Shown one piece after another: positions 1 through 11,808 of a stretch of DNA of 64,000 nucleotides (position 1 is its first letter; each line of letters opens with the position of its first letter). The position numbers were made by a program, and so were the translations under genes. Below the pieces are notes generated by a model that saw only the letters and a list, made by a program, of their open reading frames with translations, ran no database searches and was not told where the DNA came from. The stretch covers positions 1 to 64,000 of the forward strand of contig JAGYYJ010001503.1 of NCBI GenBank assembly GCA_019671005.1. The letters are read 5' to 3'. This DNA is from Hibiscus mutabilis. Its lineage: Eukaryota; Streptophyta; Magnoliopsida; Malvales; Malvaceae.

Positions 1-845
1 ACAAACTATAAACCAAGGATTGTATTAAAAGAATATAAAGGAGCTAATAAATTTTAATTGCTTGATTTCTTGTCTTGCAAACATGAATAACTTATTACTT
101 GACATGTAAACTTGCTACTTGGATTACTTGACTTGTATTCTTGAAATGAAAAATATGTAAACTTGAACTATTTGCTGCTTGACTTGTATACTTGAACTTC
201 TTGCTATATGATTATTACGTGAATTAGATCCTGATCTTACTTGAATTCATGAGTACTATTTGTAAACTTGTCTTGAATGATAGGCTTGAAAAGAAAAGTG
301 GTTATACATATTGCTTGAGTATGTTACTTGACTTGAAATGAAGATTTAGCAAAGCTTGAATTCGAATGTTTCCAACCTTGACTAGGCTCAAACTTAGCTA
401 ATTGACACATGTCTTATTAATTTGTTAGAACTAGTTACTACTTCACTAAGTACATTCTTGTACTTATCACTCTTGTATTCATTCTTCCCAACCACATGAT
501 AAAGGATTCGACCGTTGCTTGATCCTGAAGCCTGATTTCTTAAGCTCAAAGCAAGACACAAGCATAGCTAAAGTATGATTCATACTTGTTTTGTACTCCC
601 CTAGTTGGTGGGACTTACAATGTATATAGTGACTAGTGCATGCATTTTGAATATTTGAACTTGTATATATATATGTTTTGAATGGGCTTACTATGTATGA
701 ACTTGGTTGATATTATGAATCAAGTAATGGACTCTTTGTTGCACATATGAATATAAATATTGAATGATTCAAAGTAATTAAACTAGTCTTGTTCCATTCG
801 AATGGCTTGTGATATGTGATAATTACTTGCGTAAACATACCAACG
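1..845. other. Unclassified AT-rich DNA rich in ACTTG words
   Basis: No coding frame of note. The first 600 bp carry many loosely spaced copies of CTTG/ACTTG, often as ACTTGTA or ACTTGAA, like a badly degraded short tandem repeat. Homology to the Tekay LTR of the second copy begins abruptly near 846 (equivalent to 38477), so this stretch is foreign to that LTR. It may be part of another LTR or a nested element cut by the window edge. I do not recognise it. Confidence 0.5.
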
Positions 846-2573
846 GGCATTTACCACCCCTCGACGCACATGAGGCGACTTATTATAGTGCACTTTAAAC
901 CCTATGGCTAGCCAACTGTATCCGATAACATTTTAAACACAACTACTTGCCAATATATTCAATAAACAACATTACCTCACAGTTTTACATATGCATCAAA
1001 TCAAACCAACACAAATACACTAAACCATGTATTCAATATTCCCAAAAATACTTTCATAAACCATATGCCATTCTCAAAAGCCATCATCTATGATCATTTG
1101 CAACATCTTTCACTTTAAAAAAATGCATAATACAGTGCGTAATCAAACCATAAGCATGTGCATGAGATTTTATTTTACAATATTGAAATTGAGAGAAAGC
1201 TCAACCGACACTTACTTCCAAGCTTAGATAAGTGTACCAAGCTTTATCTACACTCCCACAACTCTTTTTCAAACCTTTAACAGCAGCAAAACACTTTTTC
1301 ACTCACCAACAATCCAACGCTTGCTTGTCGATGTGCGAATCAAACTTCCAGAGCTTCCACGCCTTCTCCAAAAGCCAAAGGATTCAACTCCCGTACTTTA
1401 CCCAATCAAAAATAAAGGATTAAAACACATCTCTATAACACAAACCTCCAGCAACCAATAAGCACAAACTCACCTCCCAAGAATCCACCCAACACCTTTC
1501 TAAAACTATCAAGAACACCACCAAAGCTTACTTAAACAAAGCCCAGCCAACATCTAATGAGTACAACACAATAGAAACATCAATTAACATCAAAAAACAA
1601 CCTAAACAGGTCCTTATACCTCCAGCAAAACTACAGCAACAAGATCACCCCAAAAACCAACTATAACCAACCTAGAAATCTAACAATTTACATAGTTTCG
1701 GGATTACATTGATTAATCAATTCTTTCAAAATTAAAACACATCCAAATGGAGATCTAAATCAATTAGATTCATCACCAAAACATAACCAAATCAATTTCC
1801 AACAATTTTCCAAGAAAACTCTATTTAATCATTAAATCCATGCTAAAATCATAATTCCATAATATAAATCAATAATAAAGGATCAAGAACTTGGGGATTT
1901 CATTAAAGAACCTATAATTAGAGGAGAGAAATGAAAATCACCTCTACTTGCTAATTTCTCCCTTAATTGGCCAAGATTTGATGAAATCCAAAGAGATTTT
2001 GCAATAGAATTTGAAGAAATCAATTAGAAATCAAAAAGGAAATCAATAGGAATTGATTCCTGGAATTTTTAGAGTAGAAATATTAGTTTGGTTGCTGAGA
2101 AAGTTGAGAGAAAAATGTTGGAAGAAAAGTAGTTACGTAAGAAAGTGATTTTGACAATTAAAAATCCTTTTAATAAATTCCCTTTTATTTAATTATAAAA
2201 CCACTTACAAATTACTTTAAAAATAACCTAAACTAATAGAGAAATTTGAAGAAAAAGATTGGTCAAATAGCTCCTTACAAATTCTAAGTTTTGACCTTTT
2301 TACGATTTAGTCGACAAAAACAGTTTTGAAAACTTTCAATTTAGTCACTAGACCAATAAGTCTTAAAATTCGATTTAATTACCTCAAATTGAATTCACCA
2401 AATTACTTAAAATATTAATTAAGTAATTTCTAGTATTTTTTCCATATTTTATTTTACCCAAAAATCAATTTTATAAAATAAAATTCCTGAAACTATTCGA
2501 ATTGCCTAAACTGGTTCTCCAGAACCACCTACCTGATCCGACCCACATCTAGGCCCAATTTCAGGGCGTTACA
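846..2573 (-). mobile_element. Partial 3' LTR of a Tekay-type gypsy element (copy A)
   Basis: Read on the minus strand, the LTR starts at 2573 with TGTAACGCCC, directly after a polypurine tract and the end of the integrase/chromodomain region, which marks it as a 3' LTR. It matches 38477-40203 with only scattered substitutions and short indels. The distal half of the LTR is missing because unrelated sequence takes over at 846. LTRs that begin TGTAACRCCC and exceed 3 kb are usual for plant chromoviruses of the Tekay/Del type. Confidence 0.9.
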
Positions 2574-2590
2574 ACTCTCCCCCTCTTAAG
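2574..2590 (-). promoter_or_regulatory. Polypurine tract of the minus-strand Tekay element (copy A)
   Basis: The minus strand reads AAGAGGGGGAGAG immediately before the LTR start. In LTR retrotransposons this tract primes plus-strand DNA synthesis. Its position fixes both orientation and the 3' LTR boundary. An identical tract lies at 40204-40220. Confidence 0.85.
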
Positions 2591-3343
2591 AAATTTCATC
2601 CTCGAAATTTACTTGGCGGAAAAAGAAGAGGAAATTGCTTCAACATGTCCTCCTTGCTCTCCCAAGTACATTTCTCTACACCGCGATGCCGCTACAACAC
2701 CTTTACCAACTTTATGGTCTTTCCGCGGAGAAATTTGCTACTTGAATCCATAATTTTCACCGGTTCCTCATCATAGGTCAAATTCAGATTCAAATCAATC
2801 TCCTCAACATGCATTAGATGCGAAGGATCTGATCTATACCTCTGAAGCATCGACACATGGAAAACATCATGTATCTTTTCTAGCTCTGCCGGCAACCTCA
2901 ATCTATACGCTACTGGACCAACACACTCCAACACCTCATAAGGCCCAATAAACCTAGGGGTCAACTTGCCCTTCCGTCCAAACTGCATCACCTTTTTCCA
3001 CAGCAAAACCTTCAAGAACACATGATCACCAACTTCATACTCAATCTCCCTTTGCTTCAAGACTGCATAAGACTTTTGTCAATACGAAGCCGCTTTCAAC
3101 CGGTTACTAATAAGCTTTTACTTTCTCATTGGTATCCTTCAACACATCCGGATACTTCTCTCCTGCCTCCACCCAACAAAGTGGCGTACTACATCTTTTA
3201 CCATACAAATCCTCGTATGGTGCCACCTGGATACTAGCTTGATAACTATTATTATAAGCGAACTCCACCAACAACAATTGTTTCTCCTACAATCCTTGGA
3301 ATTCTACAATACAACACCGCAGCGTATCATCCAACACTTGGAT
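2591..3343 (-). pseudogene. Tekay integrase C-terminus with chromodomain, broken (copy A)
   Basis: The main open stretch is 3060-2692. It encodes the integrase C-terminal region (KQREIEYEVGDHVFLKV, then PRFIGPYEVLECVGPVAYRL and FHVSMLQRYRSDPSH), the conserved signature of plant chromovirus integrases, followed by the start of the chromodomain. A TAG at 2692-2694 interrupts the chromodomain where copy B reads Trp; the frame beyond still encodes the TWESKEDML end. Upstream (3060-3343) the frame shifts, and near 3343 the integrase stops and plus-strand LINE sequence starts. In the family the chromodomain directs integration toward heterochromatin. This copy is non-functional: no integrase catalytic core, a stop and a frameshift. 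Confidence 0.85.
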
Positions 3344-5226
3344 AACAGGTTCTGTGAGGTTGATGATTCGGGAACCTATCTCGGAATTCCTTTTCTCATT
3401 GGTCGCAACAAGTCTGAGGCCCTCAGTTTTGTGCGTGATAGAGTTGGCACTCGGGTCACCAGCTGGACAAAGCACTTGCTCTCTTACAATGGTCGAGAGG
3501 TCTTTCTCAAGTCTGTAGCCCAAGCCTTGCCTCAATATGTTATGTCTTGTTACTTATTTCCGCAAAATTTGATTGACGATATGACATGTACTATGCGAAG
3601 CTACTGGTGGTCAGGCCAGAACAATAGGCGTCGTTGGCCTCTCATCTCTTGGGCCAATGTGTGCACCCTAAGTTTGCTGGAGGTCTTGGCTTCAGGGATA
3701 TGCATCCTTTTAATGGTGCTCTTCTAGGCAAGCAATTATGGCGCTTTATTTCGAATCTGGGCTCACTGCTTTCACGTGTTTTCACTGCTAAGTACTTCCC
3801 TTCTGGGAACATTCTCCATGCCCTCTCTCCCTCGAAGCATGCTTCATTTGCTTGAAACTGGCTTTACAAAGCTTTGACTCAGCTGTGTGGTGGATTCTTT
3901 TGGACTCTAGGTACTGAAAGCTCGGTTCGCCTTTATCAGGACCGTTGGGGGGATCTTCGCCCATTTCCCTCTTAGACAACTTTATTGATAAAGACGAAAT
4001 GCCAGTCTAGTGTTGTGATTTCATGATCCCAGGACAACCTAGCTGGAATGATCGTCTTGTTCATGATGTTTTTTGGACAGATGATGCAGATACTATTCTG
4101 CATGTTTCGATCTCTGCCACTCACCCGAACACCTTTATTTGGGGGGGATCATGAATCGGGCTTTTATTCTGTCCGGTCTAGATACCTCTTTCTACAACGC
4201 CCGACCCCCTCGATGATTACACCTTTGTGGATATGGAAGCTTATTTTAAGTTGACAGTTATCCCAAAAGTTCACACCTTCGGTTGGCGAATTGGACGTGA
4301 AGCACTTCCTACGAGAAGTAGACTCCAAGCTGCGGTTCTTTCCCTTGGTTTTTGCCCATTGTGCTGGCACGACTCTGAGAGGGACACTACCCTTGCTTGG
4401 CTTGAGGAAGCTACCACCTCTCTATCTCTGGACTACTTTGCCTTTTTCCTTGTCGTGCTTTGGTATATTTGGTGAAGAAAGAATGATTGGGTCCATGAGA
4501 AGCTTTTACAGCCCATCTGGGTCTTGGTATCTAATGCCCTCTGTATCCACCCTGACTACTGTGTTGCGAATATGTCTCACTCCAACCTATAGTCGGCATC
4601 TACTTCCTCAGCCCTTTCTACGTAAGGTTGGCGGTCGCCTTCTATTGATCAAATGAAATGAATGTTGATGGAGGTTTTGACCCTACCACCCACTTGGCTT
4701 CCATCGATGTCATTGCCCAGTTAAGCAAAGGGCGGTTGTTAGCAGTCTAGCCCATTCTATTGACCATTGTTTGGATGCATCCTTTGCAAAGGCCTCAGCC
4801 CTGACTGTTAGACTACAGTTGGCTCTCAAGAAGGGGTGGTCCAACGTCCTCTTTGAGTATGACTCGGCTTTAGTGGTGAACAAATTTAACAGATCTACAG
4901 CTGATTTATTTCTCCTCTCCAATTTCCTTGCTCCGGCCCGAGATATCTTATGCTCCCATGGTCACCATTTTACGATTTCATATGTTTCGCGCTCTATGAA
5001 CTTAGCCGCTCAAAGCCCAGTTACCTGGGCCCTTTGGTCTTCCCCTTTGTATTTCAACTCAGTTTGTCCCGAGATTATTTCCTCTATTATACGCTGTGAC
5101 GGTCATCCCTTTCTCAGTAATGATACTTTTGGGTACGCTTTTCCCCCTCTTAGGCGCCCCCCACTGGGCCTTTGGTTTGGTGTGGGTTTAGTGAGGCTTT
5201 TAAAGAGGCCCATCTTTTCAAAAAAA
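3344..5226 (+). pseudogene. L1-type LINE ORF2 3' part: RT thumb, zf-RVT and RNase H, broken (copy A)
   Basis: Conceptual frames show the region after the reverse transcriptase core of plant L1 elements: GTYLGIPFLIGRNKSEAL, then GREVFLKSVAQALPQYVMSC and the GFRDMHPFNGALLGKQLWRF block (3350-3855). A zf-RVT segment follows (4227-4380, HTFGWRIGREALPTRSRLQ, CPLCWHDSE). From about 4661 there is an RNase H-like domain with NVDGGF, then SALTVRLQLALKKGWSNVLFEYDSALVV (positions 4795-4878). The sequence ends in an A-run at 5219-5226, as expected for a LINE 3' end, and satellite begins at once. About 90 bp in the zf-RVT region are missing relative to copy B (42018-42108). The frame breaks at least five times. 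The element is 5'-truncated at a junction with gypsy integrase. Confidence 0.85.
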
Positions 5227-8200
5227 ATTAAGGCGTGCATGTCTAAATGGGCTTTATAGTAGACTCGTTAGAATTTTAACCGAGTAAAAATTTCTAAAAA
5301 TTAGGTTAAGCTATATAATCATGTTCAAAAACCCATAACTAAATATTTTAATTCATAAAATATGGTTTAATCTTATTTTTTGTCCGTTTTGTTGGGGTTT
5401 AAGGCGTGCATGTTTAAATGGGCTTTACAGTGGACCCGCTAGAATTTTAACCGAGAAAAATTTTATAAAAATGAGGTTATGCTATATAATCATGTTTAAA
5501 AACCCATAACTAAATATTTAATTCATAAAATGTGATTTAATCTTATTTTTCGTTCGTTTTTTTGGGGTTTAAGGTGTGCATGTCTAAATGGGCATTATAG
5601 TAGACCCGTTGGAATTTTAACCGAGTAAGAAGTTCTAAAAATGAGGTTAAGCTATATAATCATATTCAAAAAGCCCTTAATCAAATATTTTAACTCATAA
5701 AATTTGATTAAATCTTACTTTGTGGTCGTTTTGTTGGGTTTAAGGCGTGCATGTCTAAATGGGCTTTACAAGGGACCCGTTGGAATTTTAACTGAGTGCA
5801 AATTTCTAAAAATGAGGTTAAGCTATGTAATCATGTTCAAAAGCCCATAACTAAATATTTCAAGTCATAAAATGTGATTTAAATTTATTTTTCGGTCGAT
5901 TTGTTGGGGTTTAAGGTGTGCATGTCTAAATGGGCTTTACAGTGGACCCGTTTAACCGAGTACAAAGTTATAAAATTGAGGTTAAGCTGTATAATCATGT
6001 TCAAAAGCCCATAACTAAATATTTTAATTCATGAAATTTGACTTAATCTTATTTTGCGACCATTTTGTTGTGTTTTAAGGCGTATATGTCTAAACGAGCT
6101 TTATAGCGGACCCGTTGGAATTTTAACTCAGTAAAATTTTTTAAAAATGAGGTTAAGCTATATAATCATGTTCAAAAACCCATAAATAAATATTTAAATT
6201 CATAAAACATGATTTAATCTTATTTTTCGTCCGTTTAGTTGGGGTTTAAGGTGTGCATGTCTAAATGGGCTATATAGTGGACCCGTTGGAATTTTAACCA
6301 AGTAAAAAGTTCTGAAAATGGGTTAAGCTATATAATAAACTTCAAAAGCCCATATCTAAATATATAAAGTCATGAAATGTGATTTAATCTTATTTTTTAG
6401 CCGTTTTGTTAGGGCTTAAGGCGTGCATGTCTAAACGGGCTTTATAGTGGACCCGTAGGAATTTTGACCGTGTAAAAAGTTATAAAATCGAGGCTAAGCT
6501 GTATAATCATGTTAAAAATCCCATAACCAAATATTTTAATTCATAAAATTTGATTTAATCTTATTTTTCGAACATTTTGTTGGGTTTTAAGGCGTGTATG
6601 TCTAAACGAGCTTTATAGCGGACCCGTTGGAATTTTAACCGAGTAAAAATTTAAAAAATGAGGTTAAGCTATATAATCATGTTCAAAAACCCATAAATAA
6701 AAATTTAAATTCATAAAATGTTATTTAATCTTATTTTTCGTCCGTTTGGTTGGGGTTTAAGGCGTGCATGTCTAAATGGGCTTTATACTGGACCCATTGG
6801 AATTTTAACCAAGTAAAAAGTTCTAAAAATGGGTTAAGCTATATAATAAACTTCAAAAGCCCATATCTAAATATTTAAAGTCATGAAATGTGATTTAATC
6901 TTATTTTTAGCAGTTTTGTTGGGGTTTAAGGCGTGCATGTCTAAACGGGCTTTATAGTGGACCCGTTAGAATTTTGATCAAGTAAAAAGTTCTAAAATTG
7001 AGTTTAAGATGTATAATCTTGTTCAAAAGCCCATAAATAAATATTTTAAATCATAAAAATTGATTTAATCTTATTTCGCGTCCATTTTGTTGGGGTTTAA
7101 GGTGTGCATGTCTAAGTGAGCTTTATAGTGGACCCGTTAGAATTTTAACCGTGAAAAATATTCTAAAATTGAGGTTAAGCTATATAATCATAATCAAAAG
7201 CCAATAATCAAATATTTTAACTCAAAACATTTTATGTAATCTTATTTTGTGGCCGTTTTGTTAGGTTTAAGGCGTGCATGACTAAATGGGCTTTACAGTG
7301 GACCTGTTAGAATTTTAACCGAGTAAAAATTTCTAAAAAATTAGGTTAAGCTATATAATCATGTTCAAAAGCCATTAAATAAAGATTTTAATTAATAAAA
7401 TTTGATTTAATCTTATTTTGCGGCCATTTTGTTAGGGTTTAAAGCTTGCATGTCTAAGTGAGCTTTATAGTGGACCCGTTGGAATTTTAACCGAGTAAAA
7501 TATTATAAAATTGAGGTTAAGCTATATAATCATAATCAAAAGCCAATAATCAAATATTTTAACTCAAATATTTTTATGTAATCTTATTTTGTGGAAGTTT
7601 TGTCGGGTTTAAGGTGTGCATGTCTAAATGGGCTTTACAGTGGACCTGTTGGAATATTAACCGAGTAAAAATTTCTAAACAATCAGGTTAAGGTATATAA
7701 TCATGTTCAAAAGTCCTTAACTAAATATTTTAATTCATAAAATTTGATTTAATCTTATTTTGTTGGGGTTTAAGGCGTGCATGTCTAAGTGGGCTTTAAA
7801 GTGGACCCGTTGGAATTTTAACCGAGCAAAAAGTTCAAAAATTGAGGTTAATTTATATAATCATATTCAAAAGCCTATAATCAAATATTTTAAGTCATAA
7901 TATTTGATTTAATCTTATTTTTTGGTCGCTTTGTTGGGGTTTAAGGCGTGCATTTCTAAAAGGCTTGACAGTGGACCCGTTGGAATTTTAATCGAGTAAA
8001 AAATTCTAAAATTGAGGTTAAGCTGTATAATAATTTTCAAAAGCCCATATCTAAATATTTTGATTCATAAAATTTGATTTAATTTTATTTTGCGGCCATT
8101 TTGTTGGGTTTTAAAGCGTGCGTGTCTAAATAGGCTTTATAGTGGACCCGATGGAATTTTAAACGAGTAAAAAATTCTAAAATTGAGGTTCAGCTGTATA

Positions 8201-8393
8201 ATCATGTTCAAAAGCCCATAATTAAATATTTTAATTCATAAAAATTGATTTAATCATATTTTGCTACCATTTTGTTGGGGTTTAAGTCGTGCGTGCATGT
8301 TTAAATGAGCTTTATAATGGAACCGTTAGAATTTTAATCGAGTAAAAAGTTCTTAAAATGAGGTTAAGCTATATAATAATATTCAAAAGCCCA
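5227..8393 (+). repeat. Satellite array S1, ~170-bp monomer, 19 units, forward
   Basis: The hallmark TTAAGGCGTGCATGTCTAA recurs about every 170 bp (near 5230, 5400, 5570, 5741, 5912, and so on to 8284). Each unit also carries ACCCGTTGGAATTTTAACCG, GGTTAAGCTATATAATCATG and CAAAAGCCCATAACTAAAT. The size is typical of plant centromere-associated satellites. Some units are more like units three positions away than like neighbours. The array starts right after the LINE A-tail and ends where the E1 LTR inserted. Confidence 0.97.
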
Positions 8394-10430
8394 TGTAACA
8401 CCCGAAATTTGGGCCTAGAAGTTAATCAGATCAAATAGATGATTCGGGAGAACCAGGTTAGGCAATTCGAGTTAGTTTTGGGAATTAAATCTTATAAAAT
8501 TGTTTTTGGTTAAAATAAAATATGGGAAAATGTAATAAAATACTTAATTAATATTTTAAGTATTTTGGTAAATACAATTTAAAGTAATTAATTCTGATTT
8601 TGGGACATTTTGGTCTAGTGGCTAAAATATAAAGTTTCAAAACTATTTTTGGTGACTAAATCGTAAAAGGGTCAAAGCTTAGAATCTTTAAGGATCTATT
8701 TGACCAAACTTTTCCCCTTAATTTAGGCTATTTTTAAAGTGTTTTAATTGGTTTTAACATTAAAAGAAAATAGATTTAATAAAAGGATTTCATTTTCACA
8801 AAATTACTTTCTTACGTAACTAACTTTGATTTTACTTTTGTCTCAACTTTCTCAGCAGCCAAACTATAAAATTCTTTCCAAAATTTCCAGGAATCAAATC
8901 CTTTTTGATTACCTACTTGATTCCTTTGATTCTTGCAACAAAATCTATTTGGATTTCAACCAAACTTTGCCAATTAAGGGAGAAATCAGCAATTAGAGGT
9001 GATTTTCATTTCTCTCCTCTAATTAAAGGTTGTTTATTGAAATTCTCAAGTTCTTGATCCTTTGCTACTGATTTATGTTATGGAATTATGATTTAAACAT
9101 GGATTTTGTTATTAAATTGAGTTTTGTGTGGAAATTGAATAAAAACTAATTTGGATCTGTTTTGTAATGAATCTAATTGATTTAGATATCTTATAAGACT
9201 AGCTTTAATGTTAAAAGAAGAGGTTAATTAAAGGAATCCCAAAAATATGTGAATTGCTAATTTTCTAGGTTGTTTATAGTTGGTTTTTGATGTGATTCTG
9301 GTGTTGTGGTGCTGCTAGAGGTATAATGACCTGTTTAGGATGTTTTTGGATGTTAATTGATGTTGTTAAGATGTTCGAATCAATAGGTTTTTTTGGGCTT
9401 TGTTTAGTTAAGGTGTGATGATGTTTTCGATTACTTTAGGGAGGCGTTTGATGGATCTAAGTGAGGCAAAGTTGTGTTTGTTGTTTGCTGGGGATTTGAG
9501 ATGCATGAAAGTGCATTAATCCTCTGTTTTTGTTTGGGTAAAATAGGGGTGTTGAATCCTTTAGCGTTTGGAGAGGTTGCTGAACTTCGGAGGCTTTATC
9601 GCGTATCGACTAGCGAGCTTTAGGTTGTCGGTGAGTGGAAACATGTTTTACTGCTCTAAAGTGGTTTTGAAAGAATTTGTGGGTGTTTAGAATAATTTTC
9701 AAACATTTATCTAAGCTCAGAAGTAAGTATTGGTTGAGCTCTCTCTCATTTTCGGTATTGCAAAATATAATCTCATGCACATGTTTATGGTTTTGATTAC
9801 TTATTGTATTATGCATGTTTTAGAAATGAAAGATGTTGCAAAAGATCATATATGATGACTATTGAGAATGAAACATGATTTGTGAAAGTATTTTCGAGAA
9901 TACTATAAAGCATGGTTTAGCATGTTTGAAATTAAATTGATTTTATGCATATGTAAAACAATGAGATAATGTTATCTTATTGAGTATATTGGCAAGTGGC
10001 TGTGATTAAAATGTTATCGGATATAGTTGGCTAGCCATAGGGTTTAAAGTGCACTATAAAAAGTCACCTCATGTGTGTTGAGGGGTTGTGAGTGTGTCGT
10101 TGACTCCACCATGAGAACCACAGCGGTCGAGATGGGTAAACGTTCTGTTTTCTCCCACTGATAGATTTATACATCCAAATCGTTAAGGTGGGTAAATGTT
10201 TCGTTGCTTCGGTTTGAACCGTTGAGGTGGGAAATATTTTGTTGCTCCAATTGAGGAATGTATGTGAAGTGGTTGTGGGAACCACTTGAGAAATCCGTGT
10301 ATCCGATGTGTTTTTGTAAATGGAATGGAACTTGTTTTGAGTCACTTGAAAGCCAATATACTAGTTAATGTATCATGAGAAGTGGATTATGTTTGAATAA
10401 TATGGTTTATACATGAGATGCTCTTTAAGC

Positions 10431-10444
10431 TCTCTATATAGAGA
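10431..10444 (+). promoter_or_regulatory. Candidate TATA box within a perfect 14-nt palindrome
   Basis: TCTCTATATAGAGA is its own reverse complement and is conserved at 47164-47177 in the duplicate LTR. TATATA is the only strong TATA-like word in the middle of the LTR. Assignment as the promoter is inference; the transcription start is unknown, and the site falls inside a possible intron. Confidence 0.35.
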
Positions 10445-11079
10445 TTTTGGCATTTGAGGCTTAAATTGAGGTAGAGATGAAATCCATGATACATGTGTTG
10501 TAAATGATTTTAAATGTGCATTTGAAAGAGATTATAGAAGCATGAGATGATTTTGCCATGAGACATATGCACTTGTTTTGAATTAAAATGATTTAAATTT
10601 CATTGATGAGTGTTTTAGAGATTCCCTCACTAAGCTTATAGCTTACGCTCTCCTTTCTCATCAATGTAGAGAAATAGACTTTTGCGGACAACAAGCGCGC
10701 AAAAGAGGATTCAAGAATTGAGACATTTCAAAGTATGGTTTTATAAATACTAAGTAGTAATAAAAGACAATATGACCAAGTTGTAATTGGGAGGTTTATT
10801 TTGGATACTCCTTGTTTGTATAAGTTTGGTTTGATGTTTTGGAATTGTATGATGCTTAAGGCTTGGTTGAGGGGTTGGGAAACATTATGCATGCTTGGAT
10901 AGAAATCATGCCTATAGGGATTTGTCTTGACTATGTCATATTAAGAATGATCTTCTACCATTCTGCTATCTTTGAGAAATTGATGATTGTGAAGTTATAT
11001 GGTGTTTATAGGTTATTTTGAGTGTTTTAGTTTGAGCCAAAGTATCATATGTTTCACCAAGAGGTCATTACAGGTTTGT

Positions 11080-11365
11080 CCGTACAGGTACGGGTCCTCA
11101 GGAATCGGTACACGGGGACCTATCTCGGCTCAATCTGGGAAAAATTGTCTAGGCATACGAATACACCTGGTAACTTTATCGATATGCGTAGCTAATAAAT
11201 AAGCCTGGTTTTAGTACATGGGTACCCGTATCGGTATGACCTTTAGCTACTGGAATTCCACATTTTTTAGAACACATACCCGTACTGATAGCTTGAGGAT
11301 CGTATCGCTAGGCCTTCGTATTTTAACCCTGTTGCGTACAGAAGAGCGCTGTACCGGTACGCCAG
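11080..11365 (+). repeat. Cluster of TACCGATACG-like motifs in the E1 LTR
   Basis: Several degraded copies lie within 290 bp, including AATCGGTACACG (11103), CCCGTATCGGTATG (11225) and GTACCGGTACG (11351). Related clusters occur in all other Tekay LTRs here that extend this far (28505-28790, 37210-37500, 59590-59880) and in the copia-type LTR at 16440-16760. Confidence 0.75.
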
Positions 11366-11792
11366 TCGTTAAATCAGTTTATGATGCTTTCTGAAGTTTT
11401 TTTCTTTGCAATTTAGTCAATGTTTCTTGTTTATGCAATTAAATAAGTTTGGATGGTTATTTTAATCTAAGATTTAACCTGATAGTATGAAATATGACTA
11501 ATTAAGGATTGGTAACTTTAATTTCACAAGTATCATCTTAATTGTCAGAAATTGCATTTTAGTCCCTAAAATGCAAATTTGAGCAAATGGATGTCAGTTC
11601 GACGCTCGATTGAGTTATAACCCACACTATAACCAGTATGATCACCTTAGGACTTAAAAATGCATTTAGATAAGATAAAAGGAAAAAATAGGTTGTTTCA
11701 AAGTAAATCTTCTGGGTTTGTCTCAATTAACCCTAATGTAGCTCGATTGGTTCAATATTGTGACTAGACCGGGTCAAGGGGGTTACATTTGT

Positions 11793-11808
11793 TGCTATCA
11801 GAGCCAGG
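11793..11808 (+). promoter_or_regulatory. Primer binding site, initiator-Met tRNA type (E1)
   Basis: TGCTATCAGAGCCAGG lies 5 bp after the LTR end. It matches the plant PBS TGGTATCAGAGC, complementary to the 3' end of initiator tRNA-Met, with one mismatch. This is usual for Tekay and most gypsy chromoviruses. Confidence 0.85.

Larger units (their letters stand above)
8394..11787 (+). mobile_element. 5' LTR of Tekay-type gypsy element E1
   Basis: The LTR begins TGTAACACCC inside a satellite monomer and ends GGGGGTTACA, followed by an initiator-Met type primer binding site. Length is 3,394 bp, in the range for Tekay/Del LTRs. The equivalent LTR in copy B (45116-60299 without the Athila insert) starts at the same satellite position. 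Internal features include a GTGAGT word at 9631, repeated GGTGGGTAAATGTT words (10130-10240), the palindrome TCTCTATATAGAGA at 10431, a TAAGC..GCTTACGCTC block at 10631, and a cluster of TACCGATACG-like motifs at 11080-11365. It holds no protein gene. Confidence 0.95.

Noticed and set aside
3239..3343. Start of the 3239-3727 frame as a real N-terminus
   Set aside because: The first residues are antisense integrase sequence. The LINE reading begins only near 3344, so the Met at 3239 is accidental.
5227..8393. Regularly spaced repeats as a CRISPR array
   Set aside because: The whole 170-bp unit repeats without unique spacers, the sequence is a plant satellite, and no cas genes exist.
10064..10345. 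Small ORFs in the Tekay LTRs (also 38197-38541, 46878-47078)
   Set aside because: The short frames overlap GGTGGGTAAATGTT-type direct repeats in the LTR, are not kept at full length between the copies and show no known domain.
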